Origin: Bacteroidales bacterium
GTDB taxonomy: Bacteria; Bacteroidota; Bacteroidia; Bacteroidales; UBA7960
Assembly: GCA_007132865.1 (NCBI GenBank)
Contig: SLNU01000354.1
Location: forward strand, 1-13,587
Reading direction: 5' to 3'
DNA: 13,587 bases
Part shown: in pieces, positions 1 through 8,011 of the stretch
How the letters are laid out: the number at the start of each line of letters is the position of its first letter
How positions within the stretch are numbered: position 1 is the first letter of the stretch
The notes under the pieces: generated by a model
What the model saw: the letters and a program-made list of their open reading frames with translations, nothing else
Database searches by the model: none
What the model was told of the DNA's origin: nothing
Program-made: the position numbers and the translations under genes

Positions 1-734
1 ATCATTTTCCTGGTCATGCCCCCGTCCACCACCAGGTTGGTCCCGCTTACAAAATCATTGCCCGGGACGGTCAAAAACAGGCAGGCCCTTGCTACATCTT
101 CCGGATTGCCCACCCGCTGGGCAATGTGCTGTTTATGGTCGATGTCTCTCAGCCTTTGGTAGTCTCGGGTTTCAATCCAGCCCGGGCTGATGCAGTTGAC
201 CTGTATCCGATCCTGGGCAAAGGAAGCCGCCAGGGCATGGGTCAGGGCCAGGATGCCGCCCTTTGAGGCTGCATAAGCCTCGGAATTCGGTTCGGACATC
301 AGCGCCCTGGTGGAGGAAATGTTGACCACCGATCCGCCGCCAGTGTCGCGCATGTGCCGTGCAGCCTCCCTGGAGCAAAGGAATACGCTGCGCAGGTTGG
401 TGTTCAGGATGGTGTCCCACTCGCTGGCTTTCAAATCGTAAGGGGAGGCCCACCGCGACACGCCCGCATTGTTTACCAGGATATCGATGCGGCCGAACAC
501 CTCCATGCTTTTCTCCATCAGTTGTACGATGTCGCCGGGCACACCCACATCCGTCTCCACGAACAGGGCTTCCTGTCCCAAAGACAGGATATTTTCCGAT
601 ATTTCTCTGCCGGCATCTGCATCCTTTTCGGCGATTACCACCCGGGCACCTGCCCCGGCGTAGGCCAGCGCAATGCCCCGGCCGATGCCACGTCCCCCTC
701 CGGTAACGATGGCTGTTTTTCCTGAAAAATCCAT
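1..734 (-). CDS. SDR family NAD(P)-dependent oxidoreductase (3' end cut by window edge)
   Basis: A classical short-chain dehydrogenase/reductase, a cytosolic NAD(P)-dependent oxidoreductase of unknown substrate. The frame is open from the ATG at 734-732 to the left edge, giving 244 codons without a stop. The Rossmann glycine motif TGGGRGIG is at residues 11-18, NNAG at 88-91, the catalytic serine is probably Ser141, and the active-site pair is Tyr154 and Lys158 in YAASK. The C-terminal VDGGM motif at 236-240 places the true end within a few residues of the edge, since family members are usually about 245-255 residues. An acidic residue (Glu36) at the end of the second strand suggests NAD(H) rather than NADP(H); this is inference. 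The substrate cannot be assigned, and 3-oxoacyl-ACP reductase, sugar dehydrogenase and alcohol dehydrogenase are all possible. It is transcribed divergently from the lipoprotein gene at 836, across a 101-bp AT-rich spacer. Confidence 0.93.
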   Translation of the reverse strand, partial: MDFSGKTAIVTGGGRGIGRGIALAYAGAGARVVIAEKDADAGREISENILSLGQEALFVETDVGVPGDIVQLMEKSMEVFGRIDILVNNAGVSRWASPYDLKASEWDTILNTNLRSVFLCSREAARHMRDTGGGSVVNISSTRALMSEPNSEAYAASKGGILALTHALAASFAQDRIQVNCISPGWIETRDYQRLRDIDHKQHIAQRVGNPEDVARACLFLTVPGNDFVSGTNLVVDGGMTRKM

Positions 735-763
735 CTACTAATTTATAAATTTTTCAATTGTAA

Positions 764-811
764 TTTTTCGTAAATTTAAACATATGTTTATCCTGCTTTT
801 TCGTAAGTTTA
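764..811. promoter_or_regulatory. Candidate divergent promoter/operator with palindrome and direct repeat
   Basis: The spacer between the SDR gene and the lipoprotein gene holds a perfect 14-bp palindrome, taaacatatgttta (777-790). It is flanked and partly overlapped by a 15-bp direct repeat, tttttcgtaa(a/g)ttta, at 764-778 and 797-811, with one mismatch and a 33-bp offset (about three helical turns). Several 8-mers match seven of eight positions of the Bacteroidota -7 element TAnnTTTG: TATGTTTA, which the palindrome presents on both strands, and TAAGTTTA at 804-811, which would leave a short leader before the ATG at 836. No perfect -7 element and no clear -33 element was found. A shared operator/promoter is inference. 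Confidence 0.4.
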
Positions 812-835
812 CCCGTGCAATAAAAAACATGCCCT

Positions 836-1252
836 ATGAACAGATTCATAATGATCCTGCTTGCGGCATTTGGCCTGCTGGTCTTTGCCTGCAGCGATGA
901 CGGGGACGACAGCTCGGAACGGTTTAAACTCCTGACGGGTGTCACCTGGACTTCAGACAGCCTGCTCGTAAACGGATCAGATGCAAGCGGGCCGGGACAG
1001 ATGCTGGAGGGCTTTAATGGGGATGTCCGGTTCAGGGAAGACGGTACCGGGACCTTTGGGGCGCATACCGGGACATGGAATTTTTCGGCCAATGAAACAT
1101 CAATTGAAATCCTCACCGGTTCACTCCCTGGCTTGCTTACCGTTAATATCGAAGAGCTGACGGCCTCCTCCCTGAAGGTCACAACCTCTTACACAAACCT
1201 TTTGGTGCCGGATCAACCTTTCAATATCCGGATGACGTTCAAAGCCAAATGA
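836..1252 (+). CDS. Small surface-exposed lipoprotein, lipocalin-like
   Basis: A 138-residue secreted lipoprotein of unknown role. A hydrophobic signal segment (residues 4-18) ends in a lipobox with the cysteine to be lipidated at position 19. The residues just after it, SDDGDD, are strongly acidic, as in the export signal that takes Bacteroidota lipoproteins to the cell surface; outer-leaflet localisation is inferred from this. The mature part has alternating short polar and hydrophobic stretches with FREDGTGTFG followed by a GTWNFS turn, a pattern seen in small lipocalin-like (calycin) lipoproteins of this phylum, though I recognise no named family with certainty. Its stop overlaps the start of the TonB-dependent receptor in an ATGA junction, which implies translational coupling and a shared task, perhaps as a capture or accessory lipoprotein. 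The ATG at 836 is chosen because it begins the signal peptide; the ATG at 829 is in another frame. Confidence 0.85.
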   Translation: MNRFIMILLAAFGLLVFACSDDGDDSSERFKLLTGVTWTSDSLLVNGSDASGPGQMLEGFNGDVRFREDGTGTFGAHTGTWNFSANETSIEILTGSLPGLLTVNIEELTASSLKVTTSYTNLLVPDQPFNIRMTFKAK

Positions 1253-3516
1253 TGCGCAGGCTTACTGCTGTATTTGCGGTATTGTTTTTTCTGGTCGGTG
1301 CCTTTGTCCCAGAGGGCTTTGGCCAGCAATCCGGCAGGGTTTACGGGACTGTTCTCGACAGACAGGACAACCAGCCACTTCCGGGAGCCACCATCCTTTT
1401 TGCCAGGGAGCGGGGCATCGTCACCAACCTGGACGGCACCTACCAGTTGAACCTGGAACCCGGAAACCATACCATCACATTTCGCTATGTAGGCTACCGC
1501 CCATCCGTACACCAGGTGCAGCTTGCTGCAAATGAAACCATCCGTCTGGACGTGATGATGGATCCCGAGGCCACGGAGATCGACCAGGTCGTGGTCAGCG
1601 CCAGCCGATTTGAACAAAGGCTTTCGGAGCTGACTGTTTCGGTTAGCCTGATCCGTCCCGAGGCATTGTCATCTGCCCATATCGGGGACCCCAAGGAATT
1701 GATGAACAGGCTTTCCGGTGTGGAAGTGCTGGACGGGCAGGCATCCATCCGTGGTGGCAGCGGATATAGTTACGGGGCTGGCAGCCGGGTGATGGTGCTT
1801 GTAGACGGACTCCCTCTTATCTCCCCTGATGCGGGGGGGATCCGGTGGCGGTCGCTGCCGCTTGAAAACCTTTCCCAGATCGAGGTCATCAAGGGGGCCT
1901 CATCCGTATTGTACGGGTCGTCGGCACTGAACGGCATCATCAACTTCCGGACGGCCTCCGCCACTGAAAAGGGGGAGACAAGGTTCTTCGTAGAAACCGG
2001 GATGTTTGGCAAACCAAGGCAAAAGGACTGGGTATGGTGGGAAAGCCCCCGCATGCAAAACTCTGCCTCTTTCTCCCACCTAAAAAGGTACCGGAACACG
2101 GAGGTGGGAATTGGCAGCTTTGCTATGATAGACAACGGATACAGGAGGCTGAACGATGAAAGACTGGGACGGGCAAACTTGCGCCTCAGGCACCACAACC
2201 AAAAGATAGATGGCCTGACTTACGGACTGAATTTAAATGGGGGAATTAACCACAAGCGGGATTTCATCCTGTGGGAGGATGCCTGGCAAGGGGCCCTGAA
2301 GCAAGATGAGTCGACCGAGGCAGAATTGCATGCCGGCTTTTTTTACCTTGACCCTTTTGTTAGCCTGGTCAGGGATGGCCGCTTTTCACATGACCTTCGG
2401 ATGCGCATGCAGGCTTCACAAAACCGCTTCCCCGTCACATCGAACAACAACAGCGACACCCGCTCGCTCTTTACTGAATACCAGACCTGGTATGCCATTG
2501 GGGACGGGGTCAGTCTGAGTGCGGGACTGATGTACTACCTCAGTCAGATCCGTTCGGCATTTTATGGCGACCATGAAGGACGAAATGCCGCGGTATATGC
2601 GCAGGCGGAGGCCGACTTGCTGCAAGGCCTCAAGTTGGTGGGTGGGGTAAGGTTTGAGCACAGCGCACTTGACGGGCTCAGCGACAAAGTGGTGCCATTG
2701 TTCAGGTTCGGATTGAATCACCAGGTAGGCGAGATTACTTTTTTAAGGGCCTCATTTGGGCAGGGCTACCGTTTTCCTTCCGTGGCCGAAAAATATGCTT
2801 CAACCACCCTTGGTGCCGTGCGGATATTTCCGAGCCCGGACCTTATTCCTGAGAAGGGATGGAACTCGGAGATTGGAATAAAGCAGGGCATCCTCACTTC
2901 CAACTGGAACGGGCTGGTGGACCTTGCCCTGTTTTACGGGCAAAACAAGGACCTGATTGAATATGTGTTCGGAGTTTATTCTGATCCTCAGACAGGGGCT
3001 TTCGACATGGGTTTCCGGGCCCGTAACATAGAATATTCCAGGGTGTCTGGCGCCGAGATAGAATTCCGTCTCATCAACACTTACGGCAGGTTCAACAACA
3101 GCATCAGCGGAGGTTATGTGTATATGTATCCGGTGGAGTTTAACCCGGTGACCAATAAAAACACCGGGGTATTCCTGAAGTTCCGGCGCCACCATTCGGC
3201 CAGGCTCGGACTGGCAACCGCGATGGGTGCGTTTGAAGCGGGCCTCGACCTGTTTGTCCGCTCCCGTATCCTGAACATAGACGACGTATTCCTGAACCCC
3301 CTTACGCGTGAAACCATATTGCCGGGTTTTTACGACTACTGGCAAGAGAACAATACAGGGCATTTTTTGGCGGATTTTACACTGGCTTATAATATTCATC
3401 CCCGTTACAAAGTCTCCCTGGCTGTCAAAAACCTGACCAATACCGAGTATATGGGCCGCCCGGGAGATATACAACCCCACCGCAATGTCAGTATCAGGCT
3501 TAGTGGGTCATTTTGA
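1249..3516 (+). CDS. TonB-dependent outer membrane receptor
   Basis: A 755-residue outer membrane receptor expected to take up a ligand using TonB-ExbBD energy. A signal peptide covers about residues 1-25. It is followed by a carboxypeptidase-regulatory-like (SusC-type N-terminal) domain at about 29-104, a TonB-box-like segment near 112-119 (DQVVVSAS), and the plug at about 122-235 with the VDG motif at 185-187 and the ASSVLYGSSALNGIINF block. The rest is a 22-strand-type beta barrel rich in aromatic residues, and the last residue is phenylalanine, typical of outer membrane proteins. The length is nearer to siderophore, cobalamin or colicin-type receptors than to the roughly 1000-residue SusC proteins, and no SusD gene is adjacent. 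The ligand is unknown. It overlaps the upstream lipoprotein gene by four bases. A second in-frame ATG at 1252 is equally usable. Confidence 0.95.
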   Translation: MMRRLTAVFAVLFFLVGAFVPEGFGQQSGRVYGTVLDRQDNQPLPGATILFARERGIVTNLDGTYQLNLEPGNHTITFRYVGYRPSVHQVQLAANETIRLDVMMDPEATEIDQVVVSASRFEQRLSELTVSVSLIRPEALSSAHIGDPKELMNRLSGVEVLDGQASIRGGSGYSYGAGSRVMVLVDGLPLISPDAGGIRWRSLPLENLSQIEVIKGASSVLYGSSALNGIINFRTASATEKGETRFFVETGMFGKPRQKDWVWWESPRMQNSASFSHLKRYRNTEVGIGSFAMIDNGYRRLNDERLGRANLRLRHHNQKIDGLTYGLNLNGGINHKRDFILWEDAWQGALKQDESTEAELHAGFFYLDPFVSLVRDGRFSHDLRMRMQASQNRFPVTSNNNSDTRSLFTEYQTWYAIGDGVSLSAGLMYYLSQIRSAFYGDHEGRNAAVYAQAEADLLQGLKLVGGVRFEHSALDGLSDKVVPLFRFGLNHQVGEITFLRASFGQGYRFPSVAEKYASTTLGAVRIFPSPDLIPEKGWNSEIGIKQGILTSNWNGLVDLALFYGQNKDLIEYVFGVYSDPQTGAFDMGFRARNIEYSRVSGAEIEFRLINTYGRFNNSISGGYVYMYPVEFNPVTNKNTGVFLKFRRHHSARLGLATAMGAFEAGLDLFVRSRILNIDDVFLNPLTRETILPGFYDYWQENNTGHFLADFTLAYNIHPRYKVSLAVKNLTNTEYMGRPGDIQPHRNVSIRLSGSF

Positions 3517-3574
3517 CAGGAATTTCCATAGGGTAATTACAGTTTCAGCGGTCATATATATAAAGCCCTGTAAT

Positions 3575-5473
3575 ATGACTAACTTTATCGACCTTAAGAA
3601 AATCACCTTCATCCTTTGTTCCCTGCTATTGTTTCCAGGAATTAACGGCCGCTCCATCAAGTCTGCGACGGGTGTGTCAGCCGCTGCCAGACCTGTTCAT
3701 GCGGAACTCCACATGGAACTCCCCGCGGAAGTGGTCCCCGGGCACTCCGGGCAACTCCCCGCGGAACGCATTTTTTTGCATACCGACAGGGAGGTATACG
3801 TGGCGGGGGAAACCCTGCTATTCAAAGCGTACCTGCTTCAAAGCGGGCATGGTTATTCATCGGGCGGGATCGCCTACCTGGCCCTGCGCGGGAAACAGGG
3901 TACCGTGGCCGGCATCGCCATGCCTCTGCAAGGCCGGGTGTCGGATGGCAATATTTATCTGGAGGACACCCTCTCTACGGGGTGGTATGAGTTGGTTGCA
4001 TTCACCAACCAGATGCGCGCAGCAGGCGAAACCATTTATTTCCGCAAGACCCTGTTCATTGCCAATCGTTTTGACCAGGACCTGGCCGTCCCTGACATCC
4101 CGTCAGACGGCAAGTCCATGCAGGCCGACGGGACACAACAGTCCGACGGCAATCCCATGCAGGCCGACGGGACACAGCAGTCCGGCAGCCACCCCGTGCA
4201 TACCGACGGCAACCCCCTGCGGCTGGAAATGGCAGAACAGTATGGGACCAGGGAAGCGGTCCCCATGCAGCTTTCCCTGAACGGCGGACCCGATGCATTT
4301 GCCTTGCTTTCGGTTTCCGTCTCCCCGGTACTGGCATGTGATGAAACCGGCCAGCGTTCGGCAAAATACGCTGACCTGCAGGCTGGGGGACCTTCCCACG
4401 GTACAGCTGTTTCAGACAATGCGACGACAGACCCATCCGACTATGCTGAAACGAACGCCTGGCTGTTGCAGGGCCGGGTCACCGATCGGCAGACCGGAAA
4501 AGGGGTGGCTGGTGCCAGGGTGGTGCTGAATACGCCGGGAACCGGGGTGACCTTCCTGCATGCACAAAGCAATGCGGAAGGCCGGTTCCGCATCTCCCTC
4601 CCGTTTTATTACAATGGACGGGAATTGTACCTTTCGGCACACCCTGAAACGGGGCAGGAAAGTCTTGCTATAGAGGTAGACGATAAGTTTGCGATTGACA
4701 AAGACTTTAATCCGGTCGCAATACCCGGAATGGAGGCAAGAAGGGCATTTATCTCCCGTAGCCAGGATCTCTTATCGGCCAGTAAGGCATTTCAGGCAGA
4801 TTATTTTCGTCGGATCGGCAGGCCGGTTCTGACGGCCAGTCCGCCTTCCTTCCTGTTCGCCCAGCCCCGCCTGACCGTCATACCGGCCCAATACACGCCG
4901 TTTGACGACCTGCAGGAAATCGCCCGGGAAATTGTATTGCCCTGGCGAATCAGGGGAAACGATAACACCTACCGCAGCCAACTGCATTGCGCCGATACCG
5001 GAAGTCCGCTTCCGGAAACCCCCATGTATTTTGTGGACGGCATCCTGGTGCATGACCTCGGCAGGCTGATCCCGCTCGGCTCCAGCCATATCGACCGGAT
5101 CCTCGTGCACAACACGCAGTGGGCATACAACGGACTCACCTTCTATGGGGCGGTCAACATTGTTACCAAAGGGGATGAATACCTCCGTCTGCTCCCCATG
5201 GAGGAATACCTTAAGACCCGCTTTGACCTGTACCTGAAGGATCAGGCCTTCAATCCTCCGGCATACCCCAATGGCAATTCGGTGAACCGGGAGGAGCCGG
5301 ACCTGAGGAATACACTCTACTGGAACCCGGATATCCGCATCAGCAGGGGAGGGGTAACGGACATGCGCTTCTTTACCGGCGATGTCCCTGGCGAATACCT
5401 GGTAAGGGTAGAAGGTGTCACTTCCGGTGGTGAAAGGATCTCCCTGTCGAAAAAATTTATTGTGGAGCTGTAA
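3575..5473 (+). CDS. Exported MG2 / carboxypeptidase-regulatory / plug-like domain protein
   Basis: A 632-residue exported protein of unknown function. The start at 3575 is chosen because it begins a normal signal peptide (MTNFIDLKKITFILCSLLLF). An in-frame ATG at 3485 would add 30 residues and run into the receptor gene. A macroglobulin MG2-type domain spans about 64-165, recognisable from ERIFLHTDREVYVAGETL and the later GWYEL segment. A polar linker with tandem 13-residue repeats follows at 177-215. A carboxypeptidase-regulatory-like domain covers about 296-375 (LQGRVTDRQTGKGVAGA). Near 480-535 a stretch resembles a TonB-receptor plug: a VDG motif (about 487-489), then an ID.ILV segment and YGAVNIVTK. 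No beta barrel follows. The C terminus resembles another beta-sandwich strand set. MG2 domains belong to the alpha-2-macroglobulin superfamily, but no thioester motif is seen. It lies 58 bp after the receptor, probably in the same operon. Confidence 0.85.
   Translation: MTNFIDLKKITFILCSLLLFPGINGRSIKSATGVSAAARPVHAELHMELPAEVVPGHSGQLPAERIFLHTDREVYVAGETLLFKAYLLQSGHGYSSGGIAYLALRGKQGTVAGIAMPLQGRVSDGNIYLEDTLSTGWYELVAFTNQMRAAGETIYFRKTLFIANRFDQDLAVPDIPSDGKSMQADGTQQSDGNPMQADGTQQSGSHPVHTDGNPLRLEMAEQYGTREAVPMQLSLNGGPDAFALLSVSVSPVLACDETGQRSAKYADLQAGGPSHGTAVSDNATTDPSDYAETNAWLLQGRVTDRQTGKGVAGARVVLNTPGTGVTFLHAQSNAEGRFRISLPFYYNGRELYLSAHPETGQESLAIEVDDKFAIDKDFNPVAIPGMEARRAFISRSQDLLSASKAFQADYFRRIGRPVLTASPPSFLFAQPRLTVIPAQYTPFDDLQEIAREIVLPWRIRGNDNTYRSQLHCADTGSPLPETPMYFVDGILVHDLGRLIPLGSSHIDRILVHNTQWAYNGLTFYGAVNIVTKGDEYLRLLPMEEYLKTRFDLYLKDQAFNPPAYPNGNSVNREEPDLRNTLYWNPDIRISRGGVTDMRFFTGDVPGEYLVRVEGVTSGGERISLSKKFIVEL
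3717..3766 (+). repeat. In-frame 14-bp direct repeat in the MG2 protein leader
   Basis: The 14-mer aactccccgcggaa occurs at 3717-3730 and again at 3753-3766. The 36-bp offset keeps it in frame and duplicates LPAE just before the MG2 domain. It lies in a low-complexity linker after the signal peptide, so slippage or a small duplication is the likely origin. Confidence 0.7.
4103..4219 (+). repeat. In-frame 39-bp tandem repeat (13 residues, two good copies plus one degenerate)
   Basis: Copy 1 (4103-4141, SDGKSMQADGTQQ) and copy 2 (4142-4180, SDGNPMQADGTQQ) differ at 4 of 39 bases and share an uninterrupted 22-base run. A diverged third unit (4181-4219) starts SGSHPVH and runs into TDGNPLR, so the underlying motif may be a roughly six- to seven-residue xDG unit. 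The repeat lies between the MG2 and carboxypeptidase-regulatory domains and encodes a flexible hydrophilic linker. The high nucleotide identity of copies 1 and 2 points to a recent duplication. Confidence 0.85.
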
Positions 5474-5491
5474 CAAAAACAGGCTTGTCAC

Positions 5492-5520
5492 GTCTTGTCA
5501 TCATAACCATGAAACAAGAC
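5492..5520 (+). promoter_or_regulatory. Small hairpin in the leader of the permease gene
   Basis: A 7-bp perfect inverted repeat (gtcttgt at 5492-5498, acaagac at 5514-5520) with a 15-base loop ends four bases before the ATG at 5525. The heptamer cttgtca also occurs twice in tandem (5484-5490 and 5494-5500). If transcribed, the stem would cover the ribosome loading region. There is no T tract, so it is not a standard terminator. A regulatory role is inference only. Confidence 0.3.
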
Positions 5521-5524
5521 CCAA

Positions 5525-7942
5525 ATGATCAGGATTTTATTCAAACACAGCATCCGCGCCCTTAAGCGCCAGAAAGTCCATGTTTTAATTAATGTAGTCG
5601 GATTGGCCATCGGGATCGCCTGTAGCCTGATTATCGCCATTTTCGTCATGCACGAGTTGAGTTATGACCGTGACCAGGAACACTGGGACCGCATCCACCG
5701 GATCGTGCTACATGGAAAGATAGGCGGGCAGGAGATTCGTGCTTCCTGGCTTGCACCCCCGGTCGGACCAGCCATGCCGTTAGAGTTTCCGGAGGTGGAA
5801 GACTATACCCGCATCAACACCTGGGGAGAAACCGTGGTGAGATGGGAAGACCATGCCGTTGCCGAGGACCATTTTGTGGAGGCCGACTCCAGTTTTTTCA
5901 ATATTTTTTCTTACCGCCTGCTGGAGGGCGATCCAGCCACCGCTTTGACGGAGCCCTATTCGGTGGTGCTGACCGAGACAGCGGCCAGAAGGGTGTTCGG
6001 TGACGAGGAACCGATGAATAAGATGATTCGGGTGGGCACCTCCCAAAACCACCACCGGGTTACCGGCATCATGGAGGACCTGCCGGAAACCACCCACTTC
6101 AGGATCAATATGATTGGCTCCTTTTCGACCAACCCCAATTCACGAAACACCAACTGGCTTTCAAACAACCTCCAGACCTATGTGCTGTTGCACCCTGAAG
6201 CGGATCATGCAAGGATCAATGAGCGTTTCCAGGATATGATTATTAAGTATGTCGGACCCGAGGCATTGCGGTTAATGGGGATTTCGTTCGAAGAATTCCT
6301 GGCGCAGGGCAACCAGTACAACTTTTACCTGCAACCCCTGACCGCAATACACCTGGACCCCACGGTTGAGAATGCATTCAAACCTGCCAACGACCCAAAA
6401 TACCTGTACATCTTTGCAGGAGTCGGATTGCTGATCCTGGTGGTGGCGGGCATCAACTTTATGAACCTTTCCACAGCCCAGGCCACGAAACGGGCCAGGG
6501 AGGTAGGCATCAAAAAGGTCAGCGGGGCACTGCGCGGGGGACTGATCGGCCAGTTTCTTACCGAAACCATTATCCTTTCCTTTTTGGCACTGGCCCTGGC
6601 AGTGCTGATCACCGAGATTGCACTGCCATCGGTGAACAACCTGCTGGGTATCAGCCTGGGCCTGAACTACTTTTCCAACTGGTACATCATTCCGGCCATG
6701 CTGTTGTTCGCGGTAGTGATTGGATTGCTGGCCGGCAGTTACCCGGCATTCTACCTTTCATCCTTTAACCCCAATGCCGTATTGAAGGGGAAGGTGACCG
6801 GCAGCAGAAGCTCCATCAGCCTGAGAAGCGCCCTGACGGTGCTGCAGTTTGCCATTTCCATCGTGCTGATCATCGGTACCCTGGTCATGCAACGCCAGAT
6901 TCGTTATATGCTTAACAAGGACCTTGGGTTTGACAAGGAGAACGTACTGGTGGTCCGCCGCGCCGGGGCCCTCGGGGAGCAGGGGAACAGCTTCAGGGAA
7001 GAAGTGAAGTCCCTGGCGGGGGTGATGAACGTTTCGTTCGCTACCGCCTTACCCGGGCATAACAACAACAACAGTGGTTACCTGGTGCATGGCCGGCCGG
7101 AGGAGACCTTTACCATGAACACTTCATTTGCCGACTATGAATTCCTGGATACCTGGGGCATCAAATTAAGCTCCGGGCGATACTTTGACCCCAGCCTGCT
7201 GACCGACCGGGAAGCCTGTCTGATCAATGACCGGGCAATCAGCATCCTTGGGTTTGAGGATCCACTGCAGGAACGATTCATGAGTATGGGTGACGATGAG
7301 ATGACCCTGATGCCGATCATCGGAACGGTGTCTGACTTCCATTTTGAATCCCTCAGGCAGGACATTGGGCCCTATATGATACAGTTCCGCCACGATGGCA
7401 TACAGTGGGGATATATTGCCATCCGCCTGTCACCTGCAGCGTCCCAATCGGTCGTTCAGGACATTGAACGGGTCTGGGCTTCCTTCACCGCCAGTGATCC
7501 CATGTTGTATTTCTTTGTGGACCAGGACCTGGAACGTATGTACCAGGAGGAGCAAAGGAATTCGCGCCTGTCCGGAGTCTTTACCATCCTGGCAGTGCTG
7601 GTCGCATCCCTGGGCCTCTATGGCCTGACGGCATTTACGGTGGCCCAGCGGACCAAGGAGATCGGGGTGCGGAAAACCTTCGGGGCATCCATTTTTGATA
7701 TCTGGAAACTGGTTAGCAAGGAAATCCTGCTGCTGGTCGGCATCGCTACCCTCATTGCCTGGCCTTTGGTTTACTGGGTCGCAGGAAACTGGCTGCAGAA
7801 CTTTTCCTACCGAATAAGTCTGAATGCGATGGATTTCATTGCCGGATTCCTGATTGCCGCTTTGATCGCCCTGGCAACCATCAGTTACCGGACCATCCGC
7901 GCCGCCTCGGTGAACCCGTCTCTGTCGCTGCGGTACGAATAG
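5525..7942 (+). CDS. ABC transporter permease, MacB/FtsX type, without linked ATPase
   Basis: An 805-residue inner membrane protein of the large two-FtsX-domain permease family common in Bacteroidota. A first membrane helix lies at about 21-45, followed by a periplasmic MacB-like core domain (about 50-285). The first FtsX domain has helices near 293-318, 343-370 and 387-412 and contains REVGIKKVSGA. A helix near 435-455 leads to a second periplasmic domain. The second FtsX domain fills about 690-805, with KEIGVRKTFGAS and three helices. Such permeases work with a LolD/MacB-type ATPase in mechanotransmission, lipoprotein release or export. No ATPase is next to it, so an ATPase encoded elsewhere is expected. 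It follows the MG2 protein gene by 51 bp, and no promoter was recognised in the gap. The link to the receptor genes is by position only. Confidence 0.92.
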   Translation: MIRILFKHSIRALKRQKVHVLINVVGLAIGIACSLIIAIFVMHELSYDRDQEHWDRIHRIVLHGKIGGQEIRASWLAPPVGPAMPLEFPEVEDYTRINTWGETVVRWEDHAVAEDHFVEADSSFFNIFSYRLLEGDPATALTEPYSVVLTETAARRVFGDEEPMNKMIRVGTSQNHHRVTGIMEDLPETTHFRINMIGSFSTNPNSRNTNWLSNNLQTYVLLHPEADHARINERFQDMIIKYVGPEALRLMGISFEEFLAQGNQYNFYLQPLTAIHLDPTVENAFKPANDPKYLYIFAGVGLLILVVAGINFMNLSTAQATKRAREVGIKKVSGALRGGLIGQFLTETIILSFLALALAVLITEIALPSVNNLLGISLGLNYFSNWYIIPAMLLFAVVIGLLAGSYPAFYLSSFNPNAVLKGKVTGSRSSISLRSALTVLQFAISIVLIIGTLVMQRQIRYMLNKDLGFDKENVLVVRRAGALGEQGNSFREEVKSLAGVMNVSFATALPGHNNNNSGYLVHGRPEETFTMNTSFADYEFLDTWGIKLSSGRYFDPSLLTDREACLINDRAISILGFEDPLQERFMSMGDDEMTLMPIIGTVSDFHFESLRQDIGPYMIQFRHDGIQWGYIAIRLSPAASQSVVQDIERVWASFTASDPMLYFFVDQDLERMYQEEQRNSRLSGVFTILAVLVASLGLYGLTAFTVAQRTKEIGVRKTFGASIFDIWKLVSKEILLLVGIATLIAWPLVYWVAGNWLQNFSYRISLNAMDFIAGFLIAALIALATISYRTIRAASVNPSLSLRYE

Positions 7943-7970
7943 CACCTCCTGTACTCGTTCACCCCATGCC

Positions 7971-8002
7971 GGGATGCACGCATCGCATGTACCCGTGCAC
8001 CC
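7971..8002 (+). terminator. Possible transcription-ending hairpin after the permease gene
   Basis: gggatgcacg (7971-7980) can pair with cgtgcaccc (7994-8002) if one adenine is bulged, giving a GC-rich nine-pair stem with a 13-base loop, 29 bp after the permease stop. There is no downstream T tract, so it would be a non-canonical terminator or only part of the larger structured region. Confidence 0.3.
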
Positions 8003-8011
8003 TATGCCGAG

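Noticed and set aside
2800..3480. Long antisense open frame opposite the receptor gene
   Set aside because: It mirrors a well-supported receptor coding sequence, has no domain, and results from GC-rich codon structure. The same applies to antisense frames at 4772-5491 and 7430-8230.
3485..3574. Upstream in-frame start for the MG2 protein
   Set aside because: It would overlap the receptor gene by 32 bases and place 30 non-signal residues before a good signal peptide. The ATG at 3575 fits far better.
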